Part shown: in pieces, positions 8,005 through 14,344 of the stretch
How the letters are laid out: every line of letters begins with the position of its first letter
Position numbering within the stretch: the stretch's first letter is position 1
From: Candidatus Nomurabacteria bacterium
Lineage (GTDB): Bacteria; Patescibacteriota; Minisyncoccia; Phycocordibacterales; PALSA-1337
DNA: 24,512 nt
Reading direction: 5' to 3'
NCBI GenBank assembly: GCA_943354625.1
Contig: CALRCS010000001.1
Coordinates: 1-24,512 of the forward strand
Notes under the pieces: generated by a model
Seen by the model: only the letters and a program-made list of their open reading frames with translations
What the model was told of the DNA's origin: nothing
The model's database searches: none
Translations under genes and position numbers: made by a program

Positions 8005-8037
8005 ATTGGCGTTTGTTGTAAATTTTAGATTGCGTCG

Positions 8038-8111
8038 AGTGTTGACGAACGGGTGAAAGCTCCAAATATAATGTCTAAATTAAAATGTGAGTACAGCCGT
8101 TCGTCAACACT
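8038..8111. promoter_or_regulatory. Perfect 15-bp inverted repeat with opposing promoters
   Basis: AGTGTTGACGAACGG (8038-8052) is repeated exactly in inverse at 8097-8111, with 44 bases between. Each arm contains TTGACG, a near-consensus -35. On the - strand TTGACG (8107-8102)-N17-TTTAAT (8084-8079) points at murB. On the + strand TTGACG (8042-8047)-N19-TATAAT (8067-8072) points at the histidine kinase. The two promoters face and overlap each other. Neither transcript would contain both arms, so the symmetry acts most plausibly at DNA level, as a regulator binding site. Confidence 0.6.
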
Positions 8112-8148
8112 TGAAACAATATGTTTATTATAGCAAAAAGTCAATGAA

Positions 8149-8188
8149 TTATACAATTGTATAAAATGAGTCCTTTTTATGTTAGAAT
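8149..8188 (+). promoter_or_regulatory. 16-bp palindrome and proximal promoter of the histidine kinase
   Basis: TTATACAATTGTATAA (8149-8164) is a perfect 16-bp palindrome, a possible operator. Downstream, the extended -10 TG-T-TAGAAT (hexamer 8183-8188) ends 6 bases before the GTG start at 8195, giving a leaderless transcript. No convincing -35 is seen at normal spacing. Confidence 0.45.
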
Positions 8189-8194
8189 TAAATT

Positions 8195-9016
8195 GTGAAT
8201 TATCAAATAATAATAAATCAAAAAGAGGTCCTTTCTGGAGATATTTTTATTTTGACTCTGACAATTTTATTGGTTATAGCGTTGATTGTATATATATTAA
8301 GGACTATTTTTAAAAAACTAAGTGCTTATGAGGTTATGAAGTACGAATTCGTCACTATTATAGCTCATAAGTTTCGCACTCCACTTACTCAAATCAAATG
8401 GCTATTAGAAAGTATATTGTCAGACGAAGAGGATTCCTTTAAAAAAGAGAGTTTGCAGAATATTGGAAAATCAACGGAGACTTTGATAGGTCTTACCAAT
8501 GCTCTAGTTGAGCTTACAAATTCAGCAGATAATGTAAAATCCATATATAATTTTGAAAAAATTAATATTTGTGAAATGGTAAAAAAAGTTAGTGGTTTAT
8601 TGAGTGTGCATTTTCATGAAAAGAACATCTTTTTTGGTATAGAGTATTCTAGTCCAGAAATATATGTAAACGCTGATCATTCCAGAATGGAATTTGTGCT
8701 ACAGACTCTTTTTGAAAATAGTATAAATTACAGCCACACCGGAAGGAATGTCGATATCCAGGTTTTACAAGAAAAAAATAAAGTGATTATATCTGTAGTT
8801 GATTATGGTATCGGTATAGACCCCTCTGATCTTCCTAGAATCTTTTCAAAGTTTTTTCGTGCTAGTAATGCGCGAAATATGGATACAGAAGGTTTTGGTG
8901 TTGGATTGTATTTGGTAAAATCAGTAGTGAAAAGACATCATGGAACACTTGAAGTATTTTCTGATGGGATAGAGAAGGGGACAACTTTTGTTTTGACCTT
9001 GCCTATTTACAAATAG
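8195..9016 (+). CDS. Membrane-bound sensor histidine kinase, orphan
   Basis: It has 273 residues, with one membrane segment (about 17-38) after a very short outside tail, so there is no real extracellular sensor domain. The dimerisation/phosphoacceptor region has the H-box AHKFRTPLTQIKW with His58. The HATPase domain is complete: N-box Asn175 (FENSINYS), G1 DYGIGI (203-208), F-box FSKFFRA and G2 GFGVGLYLV (233-241). The residue after the histidine is Lys59, where most kinases have Glu or Asp. No response regulator gene is in the window. The start is taken as GTG 8195 because the -10 box ends 6 bases upstream. Confidence 0.88.
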   Translation: MNYQIIINQKEVLSGDIFILTLTILLVIALIVYILRTIFKKLSAYEVMKYEFVTIIAHKFRTPLTQIKWLLESILSDEEDSFKKESLQNIGKSTETLIGLTNALVELTNSADNVKSIYNFEKINICEMVKKVSGLLSVHFHEKNIFFGIEYSSPEIYVNADHSRMEFVLQTLFENSINYSHTGRNVDIQVLQEKNKVIISVVDYGIGIDPSDLPRIFSKFFRASNARNMDTEGFGVGLYLVKSVVKRHHGTLEVFSDGIEKGTTFVLTLPIYK

Positions 9017-9059
9017 AAAAAAATTCAAATTTTTCAACCTGACTAATAGAAACACAAAA

Positions 9060-9075
9060 TCCTGCCGAGGCAGGA
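9060..9075. repeat. Short GC-rich palindrome
   Basis: TCCTGC-CGAG-GCAGGA forms a 6-bp stem with a tetraloop, 43 bases after the kinase stop. No T-run follows on the + strand. On the - strand it is followed by ATTTTGTG, a weak terminator-like tail. The rest of 9017-9165 holds nothing I recognise. Confidence 0.45.
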
Positions 9076-9166
9076 CCTTATGTAGACATTTTATATTGAA
9101 GTACTCCATCTAGGCTTACGCCTTTTCGTACTCACACAGGTATATTATAACTTAGGATATTTTTTG

Positions 9167-9195
9167 TTGCAAGAAGGGAAGAATTAAGGTATTTT
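9167..9195 (+). promoter_or_regulatory. Promoter of the tRNA-Gln gene
   Basis: TTGCAA (9167-9172)-N17-TATTTT (9190-9195). The predicted start near 9202 is about 4 bases before the mature tRNA 5' end. Confidence 0.5.
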
Positions 9196-9205
9196 ATAGA
9201 TACAT

Positions 9206-9279
9206 TGCCGGATCGTATAAAGGTAGTACGTCGCTCTCTGAAAGCGAAAATTTTGGTTCGATTCCAAGTCCGGCAGCCA
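9206..9279 (+). tRNA. tRNA-Gln (anticodon CUG), CCA encoded
   Basis: 74 bases folding as a full cloverleaf. The acceptor stem TGCCGGA/TCCGGCA is 7 bp and begins with U1-A72, followed by discriminator G73 and an encoded CCA (9277-9279). The D-stem is GTAT/GTAC with loop AAAGGTA, the anticodon stem is TCGCT/AGCGA (9231-9235/9243-9247), and the T-stem is TTTGG/CCAAG with loop TTCGATT. The anticodon loop CTCTGAA places the anticodon CTG at 9238-9240, reading CAG. The weak first pair and G73 are typical tRNA-Gln identity elements. Position 9 is C, which is unusual. The downstream coding remnant begins only 11 bases after the CCA. Confidence 0.92.
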
Positions 9280-9290
9280 AAATAATTTAT

Positions 9291-9847
9291 ATGAAAATCA
9301 CTTTTATTACAGGTAATATTGGAAAAGTAAATGAGGTCAGCCGATACTTAGGAATTGAAGTTGATCACCAGAAACTTGACCTCGGGAGATTCAGTCGCTT
9401 GACTTAGAAGATGTTGTTAAGGACAAAGCTGCTCGAGCCTTCGAAAAAGTTGGCGGACCAGTCTTGGTAGAAGATGTTTCTTTTGTCTTCCATGCCCTTG
9501 GCAAGTTACCCGGACCTTTTATTAAATGGTTTTTATCACAATTAAAAAATGAAGGCCTTTGCAAGCTTGTTGATGGAAAAGATCGTGGTTGTACCGCAAC
9601 AGTATGTTATGGATATCATAATGGGAAAACGATTCATTTGTTCAGTGGCTCAATGACAGGATCAGTTGTTTCCTCTCCAAGAGGAAATAATAGTTTCGGG
9701 TGGGCCCCAATATTTTTGCCGGATGGTTATGATAAAACATATGCCGAACTTTTAGACAAAGAACAAGCACCTATTTCCATGAGAAATATAGCGCTTGCGA
9801 ACCTGCGAAGGTTTCTTGTTTCTGATTCTGGCGGGCTAATCTTGTAA
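9291..9847 (+). pseudogene. ITPA/HAM1-type non-canonical NTP pyrophosphatase with a frameshift
   Basis: The frame from ATG 9291 encodes ITFITGNIGKVNEV, the phosphate-binding start of Ham1/RdgB/ITPA enzymes, and runs as KLDL up to 9383. It then shifts and stops at TAG 9405. From 9386 the family continues in another frame (EIQSLDLEDVV, then GGPVLVEDVSF, LGKLPGPFIKWFL and FGWAPIFLPDGYDKTYAEL) to TAA 9847. One base is missing around 9384-9385, where family members have KLDLPEIQ. Restored, it would be 185 residues. The LPGPFIKWFL block is closer to eukaryotic ITPA than to E. coli RdgB. Such enzymes remove ITP, XTP and dITP. It could be a real recent pseudogene or a one-base sequencing or assembly error. 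The rest of the frame looks undecayed. Confidence 0.85.
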
Positions 9848-9980
9848 AAAGGTTCCAACTTCGTACCACACCTCCAGCCATTACCATCGAAATAGCATCG
9901 CTATTTGAGATGGGCATCTGTCCAGATATGGATCTAGGATTTAGGGTACCTCCTAATGTCAGTTATTCGACTAAAACCGC

Positions 9981-10009
9981 TTGCTTTCTTTACATCATTT
10001 GTATATACT
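9981..10009 (+). promoter_or_regulatory. Promoter of the XRE-Panacea gene, leaderless type
   Basis: TTGCTT (9981-9986)-N17-TATACT (10004-10009), then 7 bases to ATG 10017. This fixes the start at 10017 and argues against the in-frame start codon at 9981, which overlaps the -35. The upstream 9848-9980 has only a small hairpin, AAATAGC-ATC-GCTATTT (9890-9906). Confidence 0.6.
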
Positions 10010-10016
10010 TTTTGGT

Positions 10017-10721
10017 ATGACCAACAAGTATATAAAAAAAATAAAAGAGTTTCGTATTGAAAAAGGACTTTCGCAAGAACAAGTGGCACAAGCAATTGGC
10101 GTATCTCGTCCAACGTATACTGCTATCGAGGCAGGAAAAAAACAAAATCTCGATCTCGATGAAGCACAGAAACTAGCTAATTTTTTTGGTATTAGCCTAG
10201 GCGAACTTATTACTGGAACAATTGAAAATGTGGAAAAGTATAAACAGATGATACTTTCGTATCTTCGAATGAATATTTCCAGTTCTAGGGGTGGAAAAGT
10301 TACGAAGACTAAACTTGCTAAACTTCTTTACCTTGCTGATTTCGCTTGGTTCTATGATCATTTGGAGAGTATGAGTGGCATGCAATACAAGAAGTTTGCC
10401 TATGGTCCAGTACCGGATACCTTCTTTCGAGTTCTCGATGAACTTGAAGGAGATGGAAAAATCAATATCGCAAGAATAAAAGAAGGCGAAAAAGATGTGT
10501 TTTTGATTAGTGAATCAGAAAATAATAAGAATGAAAAAATCACGACTATTTCCGGTGAAGAGCAGAAGTTGATGGAGAAGATAGCGAAGAAATGGAAAAA
10601 TAAGAACACGCAGGATATCGTGACTTTTACGCACAATCAATTGCCGTACACTATTTGTCGAGATAATGAGGTGATTCCTTATGAGCTTATAATTCAAGAA
10701 AACCCTGGAGATGTCTACTAG
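10017..10721 (+). CDS. XRE-family HTH protein with Panacea (SocA/DUF4065) domain, putative antitoxin
   Basis: It has 234 residues. Residues 6-65 are an XRE/Cro helix-turn-helix (IKEFRIEKGLSQEQVAQAIGV, then SRPTYTAIEAGKK). Residues about 95-215 match the Panacea/SocA/DUF4065 domain, with KLAKLLYLADFAWF (99-112), the YGPVPDTFFRVLDEL block (129-143) and a C-terminal QLPYT-type motif. Panacea domains are known as promiscuous antitoxin domains that neutralise partner toxins. The HTH suggests that the protein also represses its own promoter. The downstream gene overlaps by 11 bases, the usual layout of a toxin-antitoxin operon. Start 10017 is chosen from the promoter spacing. Confidence 0.8.
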   Translation: MTNKYIKKIKEFRIEKGLSQEQVAQAIGVSRPTYTAIEAGKKQNLDLDEAQKLANFFGISLGELITGTIENVEKYKQMILSYLRMNISSSRGGKVTKTKLAKLLYLADFAWFYDHLESMSGMQYKKFAYGPVPDTFFRVLDELEGDGKINIARIKEGEKDVFLISESENNKNEKITTISGEEQKLMEKIAKKWKNKNTQDIVTFTHNQLPYTICRDNEVIPYELIIQENPGDVY

Positions 10722-11106
10722 ACACACTGTCATTGTTGCGCCCTTTGCTGAGCGTCATTTCATAAAGAGCTTTTCAAAAAAGTACAAAGGTGCTTGGGAC
10801 ATCACATGGACAGGTATTCTGGAGCAATTTAGAAGTTTCGATGAACTATTCAAGTCATCTATCGCCGAAATGATCGTTCATGACTCCAATCTCAAAATAT
10901 GCAAAGTTGAGTTCCGTGTTTATGGTACGCAAGTGTCTCGTCATGGCTCAGGTAATAGATGTATCGTCGTAATCCACGAAAATACAAACACAATTTCTGT
11001 TCTTCTTGTATACGGCAAAACCGATTTAAGTGGTCATAATGAAACAGCGGAGTGGAAAAAGCTTGTTATAGAGAATTATCCGGAGTACAAGGAGCTTTGT
11101 AAATAA
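10711..11106 (+). CDS. Putative toxin partner of the Panacea antitoxin (131 aa)
   Basis: A 131-residue basic protein beginning inside the antitoxin gene (11-base overlap, ATG 10711). The C-terminal half (FRVYGTQVSRHGSGNRCIVVI, then NTISVLLVYGKTDL and WKKLVIENYPEY) has the strand pattern and the ending seen in some RelE/HigB-like toxin relatives. I cannot assign the family firmly, and no nuclease residues can be named with confidence. Its role as a toxin is inferred mainly from position and overlap with an XRE-Panacea antitoxin. Alternative: a co-regulated accessory protein of unknown activity. Confidence 0.55.
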   Translation: MSTRHTVIVAPFAERHFIKSFSKKYKGAWDITWTGILEQFRSFDELFKSSIAEMIVHDSNLKICKVEFRVYGTQVSRHGSGNRCIVVIHENTNTISVLLVYGKTDLSGHNETAEWKKLVIENYPEYKELCK

Positions 11107-11125
11107 GATAGAACTGTGCTAGTAT
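11097..11125 (+). promoter_or_regulatory. Promoter of pyrB, leaderless type
   Basis: TTGTAA (11097-11102)-N17-TAGTAT (11120-11125), then 8 bases to ATG 11134. The -35 overlaps the last codons of the preceding gene. Confidence 0.5.
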
Positions 11126-11133
11126 TATCATTG

Positions 11134-12036
11134 ATGTATCATATTCTCGAATCTCAACAGTTTGATCAAATATTAATCAATAGGATTTTTTCCATCGCAA
11201 ACAAGTTAGAAAAGAAAACCGATAATTCTTTAAAGGGGAAAATAATGGCATCATTATTTTATGAACCGAGTACAAGAACTCGGTTTTCTTTTGAGTCCGC
11301 AATGTTGAGACTTGGCGGTAACGTCATAACTACTGAAAACGCTAAGGAATTTTCTTCTGCGGTAAAGGGAGAGACTTTGGAAGATTCAATAAGAGTAATC
11401 AATAATTATGCTGACGTAATTGTCTTGCGCCACTATGAACAAGGTGCCTCTCATCGAGCTTCTCTAGTATCTGACGCTCCGGTGATTAATGCAGGTGATG
11501 GAATAGGACAACATCCGACACAGGCTCTCCTAGATCTCTATACAATAAAGAGAGAATTGGGAAAAATTAATGGAATTTCAATTGCGTTTGTAGGAGACTT
11601 GAGACATGGAAGAACAATTAGATCGTTGGCATATTTGTTAGGAAAATATAAAAAAGTAAAGATATATTTTGTATCACCAAAAAAACTAAAAGTAGGAGAA
11701 GACATAAAGGAATATTTAAGGAGGTACAAGATATCATACGTTGAGACGGAGTATTTGGAGACGGTAATCTCTCATGTGGACGTTCTCTATCAAACGAGGA
11801 TTCAGAAGGAAAGGTTTAGCGATAATAAAGAATATCAGAAATATAAGGGTTGTTATCGAATCAATTTACATTTGGTGGCTAAGATGAAAGGAAAATCTAT
11901 TATAATGCACCCATTACCACGTGTAGATGAAATTCTTACTGAAGTTGATAATTCCCCTAAAGCGGTGTATTTTAAGCAAGTGGGGTATGGTCTATTGATC
12001 AGAATGGCATTACTTAAATATGTTCTAAGGCCATAA
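11134..12036 (+). CDS. pyrB: Aspartate carbamoyltransferase catalytic chain
   Basis: Condenses carbamoyl phosphate with aspartate in pyrimidine synthesis. It has 300 residues from ATG 11134 (E. coli PyrB has 311). The carbamoyl-phosphate loop is YEPSTRTRFSFE (43-54), the 80s-loop lysine is Lys78 in SSAVKGE, QHPTQALLD (126-134) follows, then GDLRHGRT (154-161) and HPLPR (259-263). QHPTQALLD and GDLRHGR point to aspartate and not ornithine carbamoyltransferase. A GTG at 11116 is in frame, but the -10 box 8 bases before 11134 makes the ATG better. No other early pyrimidine genes and no pyrI are in the window. pyrG is 7 kb away. Confidence 0.93.
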   Translation: MYHILESQQFDQILINRIFSIANKLEKKTDNSLKGKIMASLFYEPSTRTRFSFESAMLRLGGNVITTENAKEFSSAVKGETLEDSIRVINNYADVIVLRHYEQGASHRASLVSDAPVINAGDGIGQHPTQALLDLYTIKRELGKINGISIAFVGDLRHGRTIRSLAYLLGKYKKVKIYFVSPKKLKVGEDIKEYLRRYKISYVETEYLETVISHVDVLYQTRIQKERFSDNKEYQKYKGCYRINLHLVAKMKGKSIIMHPLPRVDEILTEVDNSPKAVYFKQVGYGLLIRMALLKYVLRP

Positions 12037-12163
12037 GTCTTGTTCGGATATAATTCCACACGGTCAGCTCGTAAATTTGATAGCAATAGTTGATTCGGTT
12101 GACGAATTAAAGTACTTAGTTAAAAGTTGAATTAGAAATAAAAGAGTATATACTTAAAAACAT
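12037..12163 (+). other. Intergenic stretch with a short open frame and a promoter
   Basis: After pyrB, a frame open from 12029 to 12130 reads GHKSCSDIIPHGQLVNLIAI, then VDSVDELKYLVKS and a stop. It has a protein-like composition but no good start codon, so it may be a gene remnant or chance. It is followed by TTGAAT (12127-12132)-N16-TATACT (12149-12154), which ends 9 bases before the ATG of the small ORF at 12164. Confidence 0.3.
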
Positions 12164-12325
12164 ATGGTAATAGACATAGAGTTAACATTAAATAGGTTTG
12201 GATTCGGTAAAATTTCAGAAAATAAATTCCAAATTTTGTGTTTTAGATTTTCTAAATGGAAAATTCAAAATAAATATTCTATTTCCTTTGAAATAAATTG
12301 GCGGAATAAGAATGAAAATACTTGA
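12164..12325 (+). CDS. Possible small protein (53 aa)
   Basis: A 53-codon ORF rich in Lys, Asn, Phe and Ile with no recognisable domain. The only positive evidence is the promoter TTGAAT-N16-TATACT with its -10 box 9 bases before the ATG, the same spacing seen at established genes here. The composition is close to what random AT-rich DNA would give, so this may not be a real gene. Confidence 0.25.
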   Translation: MVIDIELTLNRFGFGKISENKFQILCFRFSKWKIQNKYSISFEINWRNKNENT

Positions 12326-12349
12326 TTAAAACTTTGATATACTAATTCT

Positions 12350-12886
12350 ATGAAATTACCAACGCGCGAAGAAGGTCAGACCCTTCTTGAATCACATGTG
12401 AAAAACGACTACCAACGACTTCATGCTCAGATGGTTGCAACTGCCATGGAAGGATATGCAAATCTTTTTAATGAGGATGCAAATCTGTGGTATTTAACGG
12501 GTTTACTTCACGATATTGATTTTGAAGAGCATCCTGATACACATCCTGCTGAATCATTGAAATGGTTCAAGGATTGGGGATATCCAGAGGATTTGATTCA
12601 CTCAGTAGAAGCACATGCATATAATTATAATGGATTTAGTACATTACCAAAGACTAAGTTGGCATCAGCTTTAACAGCATGTGATGAAGTCAGTGGTCTT
12701 TTTTATGCCTATCAAAAGCTGAATCCTATTCCTTTTGGTCAAATGAAAGCAAGTTCAATTAAGAAAAGGTTAAATGAAAAATCATTTGCCGCTAAGATTG
12801 ACCGCTCAACTATCACAAGAGGATGTGAGTCTTTGGAGATTAGTGTAGATGATCATATTAGTAATCTTATTAAATTTCTTTCATAA
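12350..12886 (+). CDS. HD-domain protein, putative phosphohydrolase
   Basis: A 178-residue HD-superfamily protein. Candidate metal ligands are His25 (YQRLHAQMV), the pair His54-Asp55 (GLLHDIDFE), further histidines 61, 65, 84 and 89, and Asp112 (ALTACDEVSG). This is the H...HD...D pattern of small HDIG-type hydrolases that act on nucleotides or phosphomonoesters. The substrate is unknown. The extended -10 TG-A-TATACT (hexamer 12338-12343) ends 6 bases before the ATG. The stop overlaps the next small gene by one base (TAATG). Confidence 0.82.
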   Translation: MKLPTREEGQTLLESHVKNDYQRLHAQMVATAMEGYANLFNEDANLWYLTGLLHDIDFEEHPDTHPAESLKWFKDWGYPEDLIHSVEAHAYNYNGFSTLPKTKLASALTACDEVSGLFYAYQKLNPIPFGQMKASSIKKRLNEKSFAAKIDRSTITRGCESLEISVDDHISNLIKFLS

Positions 12887-13050
12887 TGGATTCAAAAAAA
12901 CTTACATGGTTGGGTATGGTAGTAGGTACATCTCTTGGAGGATATTTGCCATTGATCTGGGGTGGTAGTGCTTTTTCTTTCACTTCAATTTTTCTTGGCG
13001 CAGCTGGAGGAATTGCAGGAATTTTTATTGGATTTAAGTTGAGTCAATAA
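12886..13050 (+). CDS. Small membrane protein (54 aa)
   Basis: The start ATG shares its first base with the TAA of the HD-domain gene. The 54 residues contain two hydrophobic, glycine-rich segments (about 8-25, WLGMVVGTSLGGYLPLIW, and 32-50, FTSIFLGAAGGIAGIFIGF), then KLSQ. The GxxxG-like spacing suggests packed helices. No family is recognised. The coupling implies expression with the HD protein, perhaps as a membrane partner. Confidence 0.6.
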   Translation: MDSKKLTWLGMVVGTSLGGYLPLIWGGSAFSFTSIFLGAAGGIAGIFIGFKLSQ

Positions 13051-13090
13051 TTAGGATTGTAAGGAGGATAGTATAAATTTTGGTATAGTA

Positions 13091-13096
13091 TATAAT
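13091..13096 (+). promoter_or_regulatory. -10 box of the methyltransferase gene, leaderless type
   Basis: A perfect TATAAT ends 7 bases before the ATG at 13104. No clear -35. A GGAGG (13063-13067) lies too far upstream to be its ribosome site. Confidence 0.45.
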
Positions 13097-13103
13097 ACGT
13101 TAC

Positions 13104-13799
13104 ATGAAAACACACATAGAATATGTTCAGGAATGGTTACCAGATCTTCTACAAAAGAAAATATTGGATTTGGGATCAGGGTTGGGCGCTGTACTTATTG
13201 AAATTGCTAAAAAGGGAGGAAATGCTGTTGGTATTGAGACATCACTCGAATATGTTGAAATCACTAAAGCTAGAGCTAAGGAAGCTGGGGTAATTGTGGA
13301 TGTGAGGCAAGGAAAAGGTGAAGAACTGCCTTTTGATGATAATCAATTTGATTTTGTAAACATGACAGAAGTTATCGAACATGTGATCGATCCAGAAAAA
13401 GTTCTCAGACAAGCTTATCGTGTTTTAAAACATGGTGGACAATTGTATGTGAGTGTACCGAATCGTTTTGCTTTTAAGGATCATCATTATGATTTGATTT
13501 TTGTGAATTGGTTGCCGAGGTCGCTTTCACAGACATATATAGGTATATTTGGAGAGCATAAAAATTATTCAAAAACAGGTCAGATAGGACTCGAAAGACT
13601 GGATGAAATGCATTACTATACTTTTGGTGCAATAAAAAGACTGTGTGAAAAAGTCGGTTTTAAAGTTACTGATATTAGAATAATAAAAATTAAAAAAAGA
13701 TACCCATCAAAGATTGTTCAAACTGCGTCAATATTTATATATAAATTCGCTAGTTTATTTTATTTTGAATCGTTTCATTTACAGTTAATAAAGGATTAA
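13104..13799 (+). CDS. Class I SAM-dependent methyltransferase
   Basis: A 231-residue Rossmann methyltransferase of the Methyltransf_11/UbiE-UbiG type. Motif I is LDLGSGLGAVL (21-31), the acidic residue binding the SAM ribose is Glu45 in VGIETS, the post-II region is LPFDDNQFDFVNMTEVIEHV, and motif III is AYRVLKHGGQLYVSVPN. The C-terminal part is basic and hydrophobic (SKIVQTASIFIYKFASLFYF) and may touch the membrane. The substrate cannot be deduced. Quinone, lipid or small-molecule methylation are all possible. Confidence 0.85.
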   Translation: MKTHIEYVQEWLPDLLQKKILDLGSGLGAVLIEIAKKGGNAVGIETSLEYVEITKARAKEAGVIVDVRQGKGEELPFDDNQFDFVNMTEVIEHVIDPEKVLRQAYRVLKHGGQLYVSVPNRFAFKDHHYDLIFVNWLPRSLSQTYIGIFGEHKNYSKTGQIGLERLDEMHYYTFGAIKRLCEKVGFKVTDIRIIKIKKRYPSKIVQTASIFIYKFASLFYFESFHLQLIKD

Positions 13800-13814
13800 A
13801 GGAATTAATATATT

Positions 13815-13846
13815 TTAAAAAACACACCCCGCTATTTCTAGCGAGG
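13815..13846 (-). terminator. Intrinsic terminator of the zinc-ribbon gene
   Basis: On the - strand CCTCGCTA-GAAA-TAGCGGGG forms 8 base pairs (one G-U) closed by a GAAA tetraloop (13846-13827), followed by TGTGTTTTTT. It lies 27 bases after the gene at 13873-14298. The + strand version lacks a T-run. Confidence 0.8.
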
Positions 13847-13872
13847 CATATGGAGTGAGGCTTTTAAATTGA

Positions 13873-14298
13873 TCACTCAAATGTAATAGGTTGGTTGGGG
13901 AAATACGATTGTCGCAGATGAGATTGTACCTCCGAAATAGCATATTTGGGTGAATAACCGAAGACACCACCAGCTAGCCATTTAAGTTGGTTCGGAAACT
14001 GCAGTCTTATGATCCCTCTATCACTAGTATCACTTAAAAACTTGACTCCGACACTAATGCGCTTGCCATCCTGAAACACCACGACCACGGGTTGGGTGTC
14101 GATCCATGTCCCACTCATGAGGAGGCCGATTGGTAATGGCTCTTCTCCACGTGCAAACTTGTCAGATCTCTGTCCTATACATTTTTCACAGAGTTCGACA
14201 CTTATTCCATCAGGAATAGGATTACCACTATATGTCCCGAGTTTTGCTCTAGAAGAGTAGCAGTCCTCGCAACGATCTTTCCAGATTCTTTCTGCCAT
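13873..14298 (-). CDS. Zinc-ribbon protein of unknown function (141 aa)
   Basis: From ATG 14298 the protein begins MAERIWKDRCEDCYSS and has a second pair in VELCEKCIGQ, so two CxxC knuckles (near residues 10-13 and 39-42) can form a zinc ribbon. The remainder is beta-rich (TQPVVVVFQDGKRISVGVKF, GIIRLQFPNQLKWL) with a C-terminal SPKYAISEVQSHLRQSYFP. No known family is recognised. It is the only - strand gene in a long + strand block and has its own promoter and terminator. An in-frame TTG at 14340, just after the -10 box, is an alternative start adding 14 residues. Confidence 0.65.
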   Translation of the reverse strand: MAERIWKDRCEDCYSSRAKLGTYSGNPIPDGISVELCEKCIGQRSDKFARGEEPLPIGLLMSGTWIDTQPVVVVFQDGKRISVGVKFLSDTSDRGIIRLQFPNQLKWLAGGVFGYSPKYAISEVQSHLRQSYFPNQPITFE

Positions 14299-14344
14299 AA
14301 CAATTTTGGGTTTGAGGTTGATTGTTCGGTTGTTATCCAAACGG

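Noticed and set aside
9105..9130. AGGC-TTAC-GCCT hairpin followed by TTT as a terminator for the kinase gene
   Set aside because: Only a 4-bp stem about 95 bases after the stop codon; too weak to call.
9981..10016. Upstream start for the XRE-Panacea gene
   Set aside because: The extension would begin on the -35 box of a good promoter whose -10 ends 7 bases before ATG 10017.
9206..11106. Integrated element using tRNA-Gln as attachment site
   Set aside because: No integrase and no second copy of the tRNA 3' end was found downstream within the window, so an island boundary cannot be supported.
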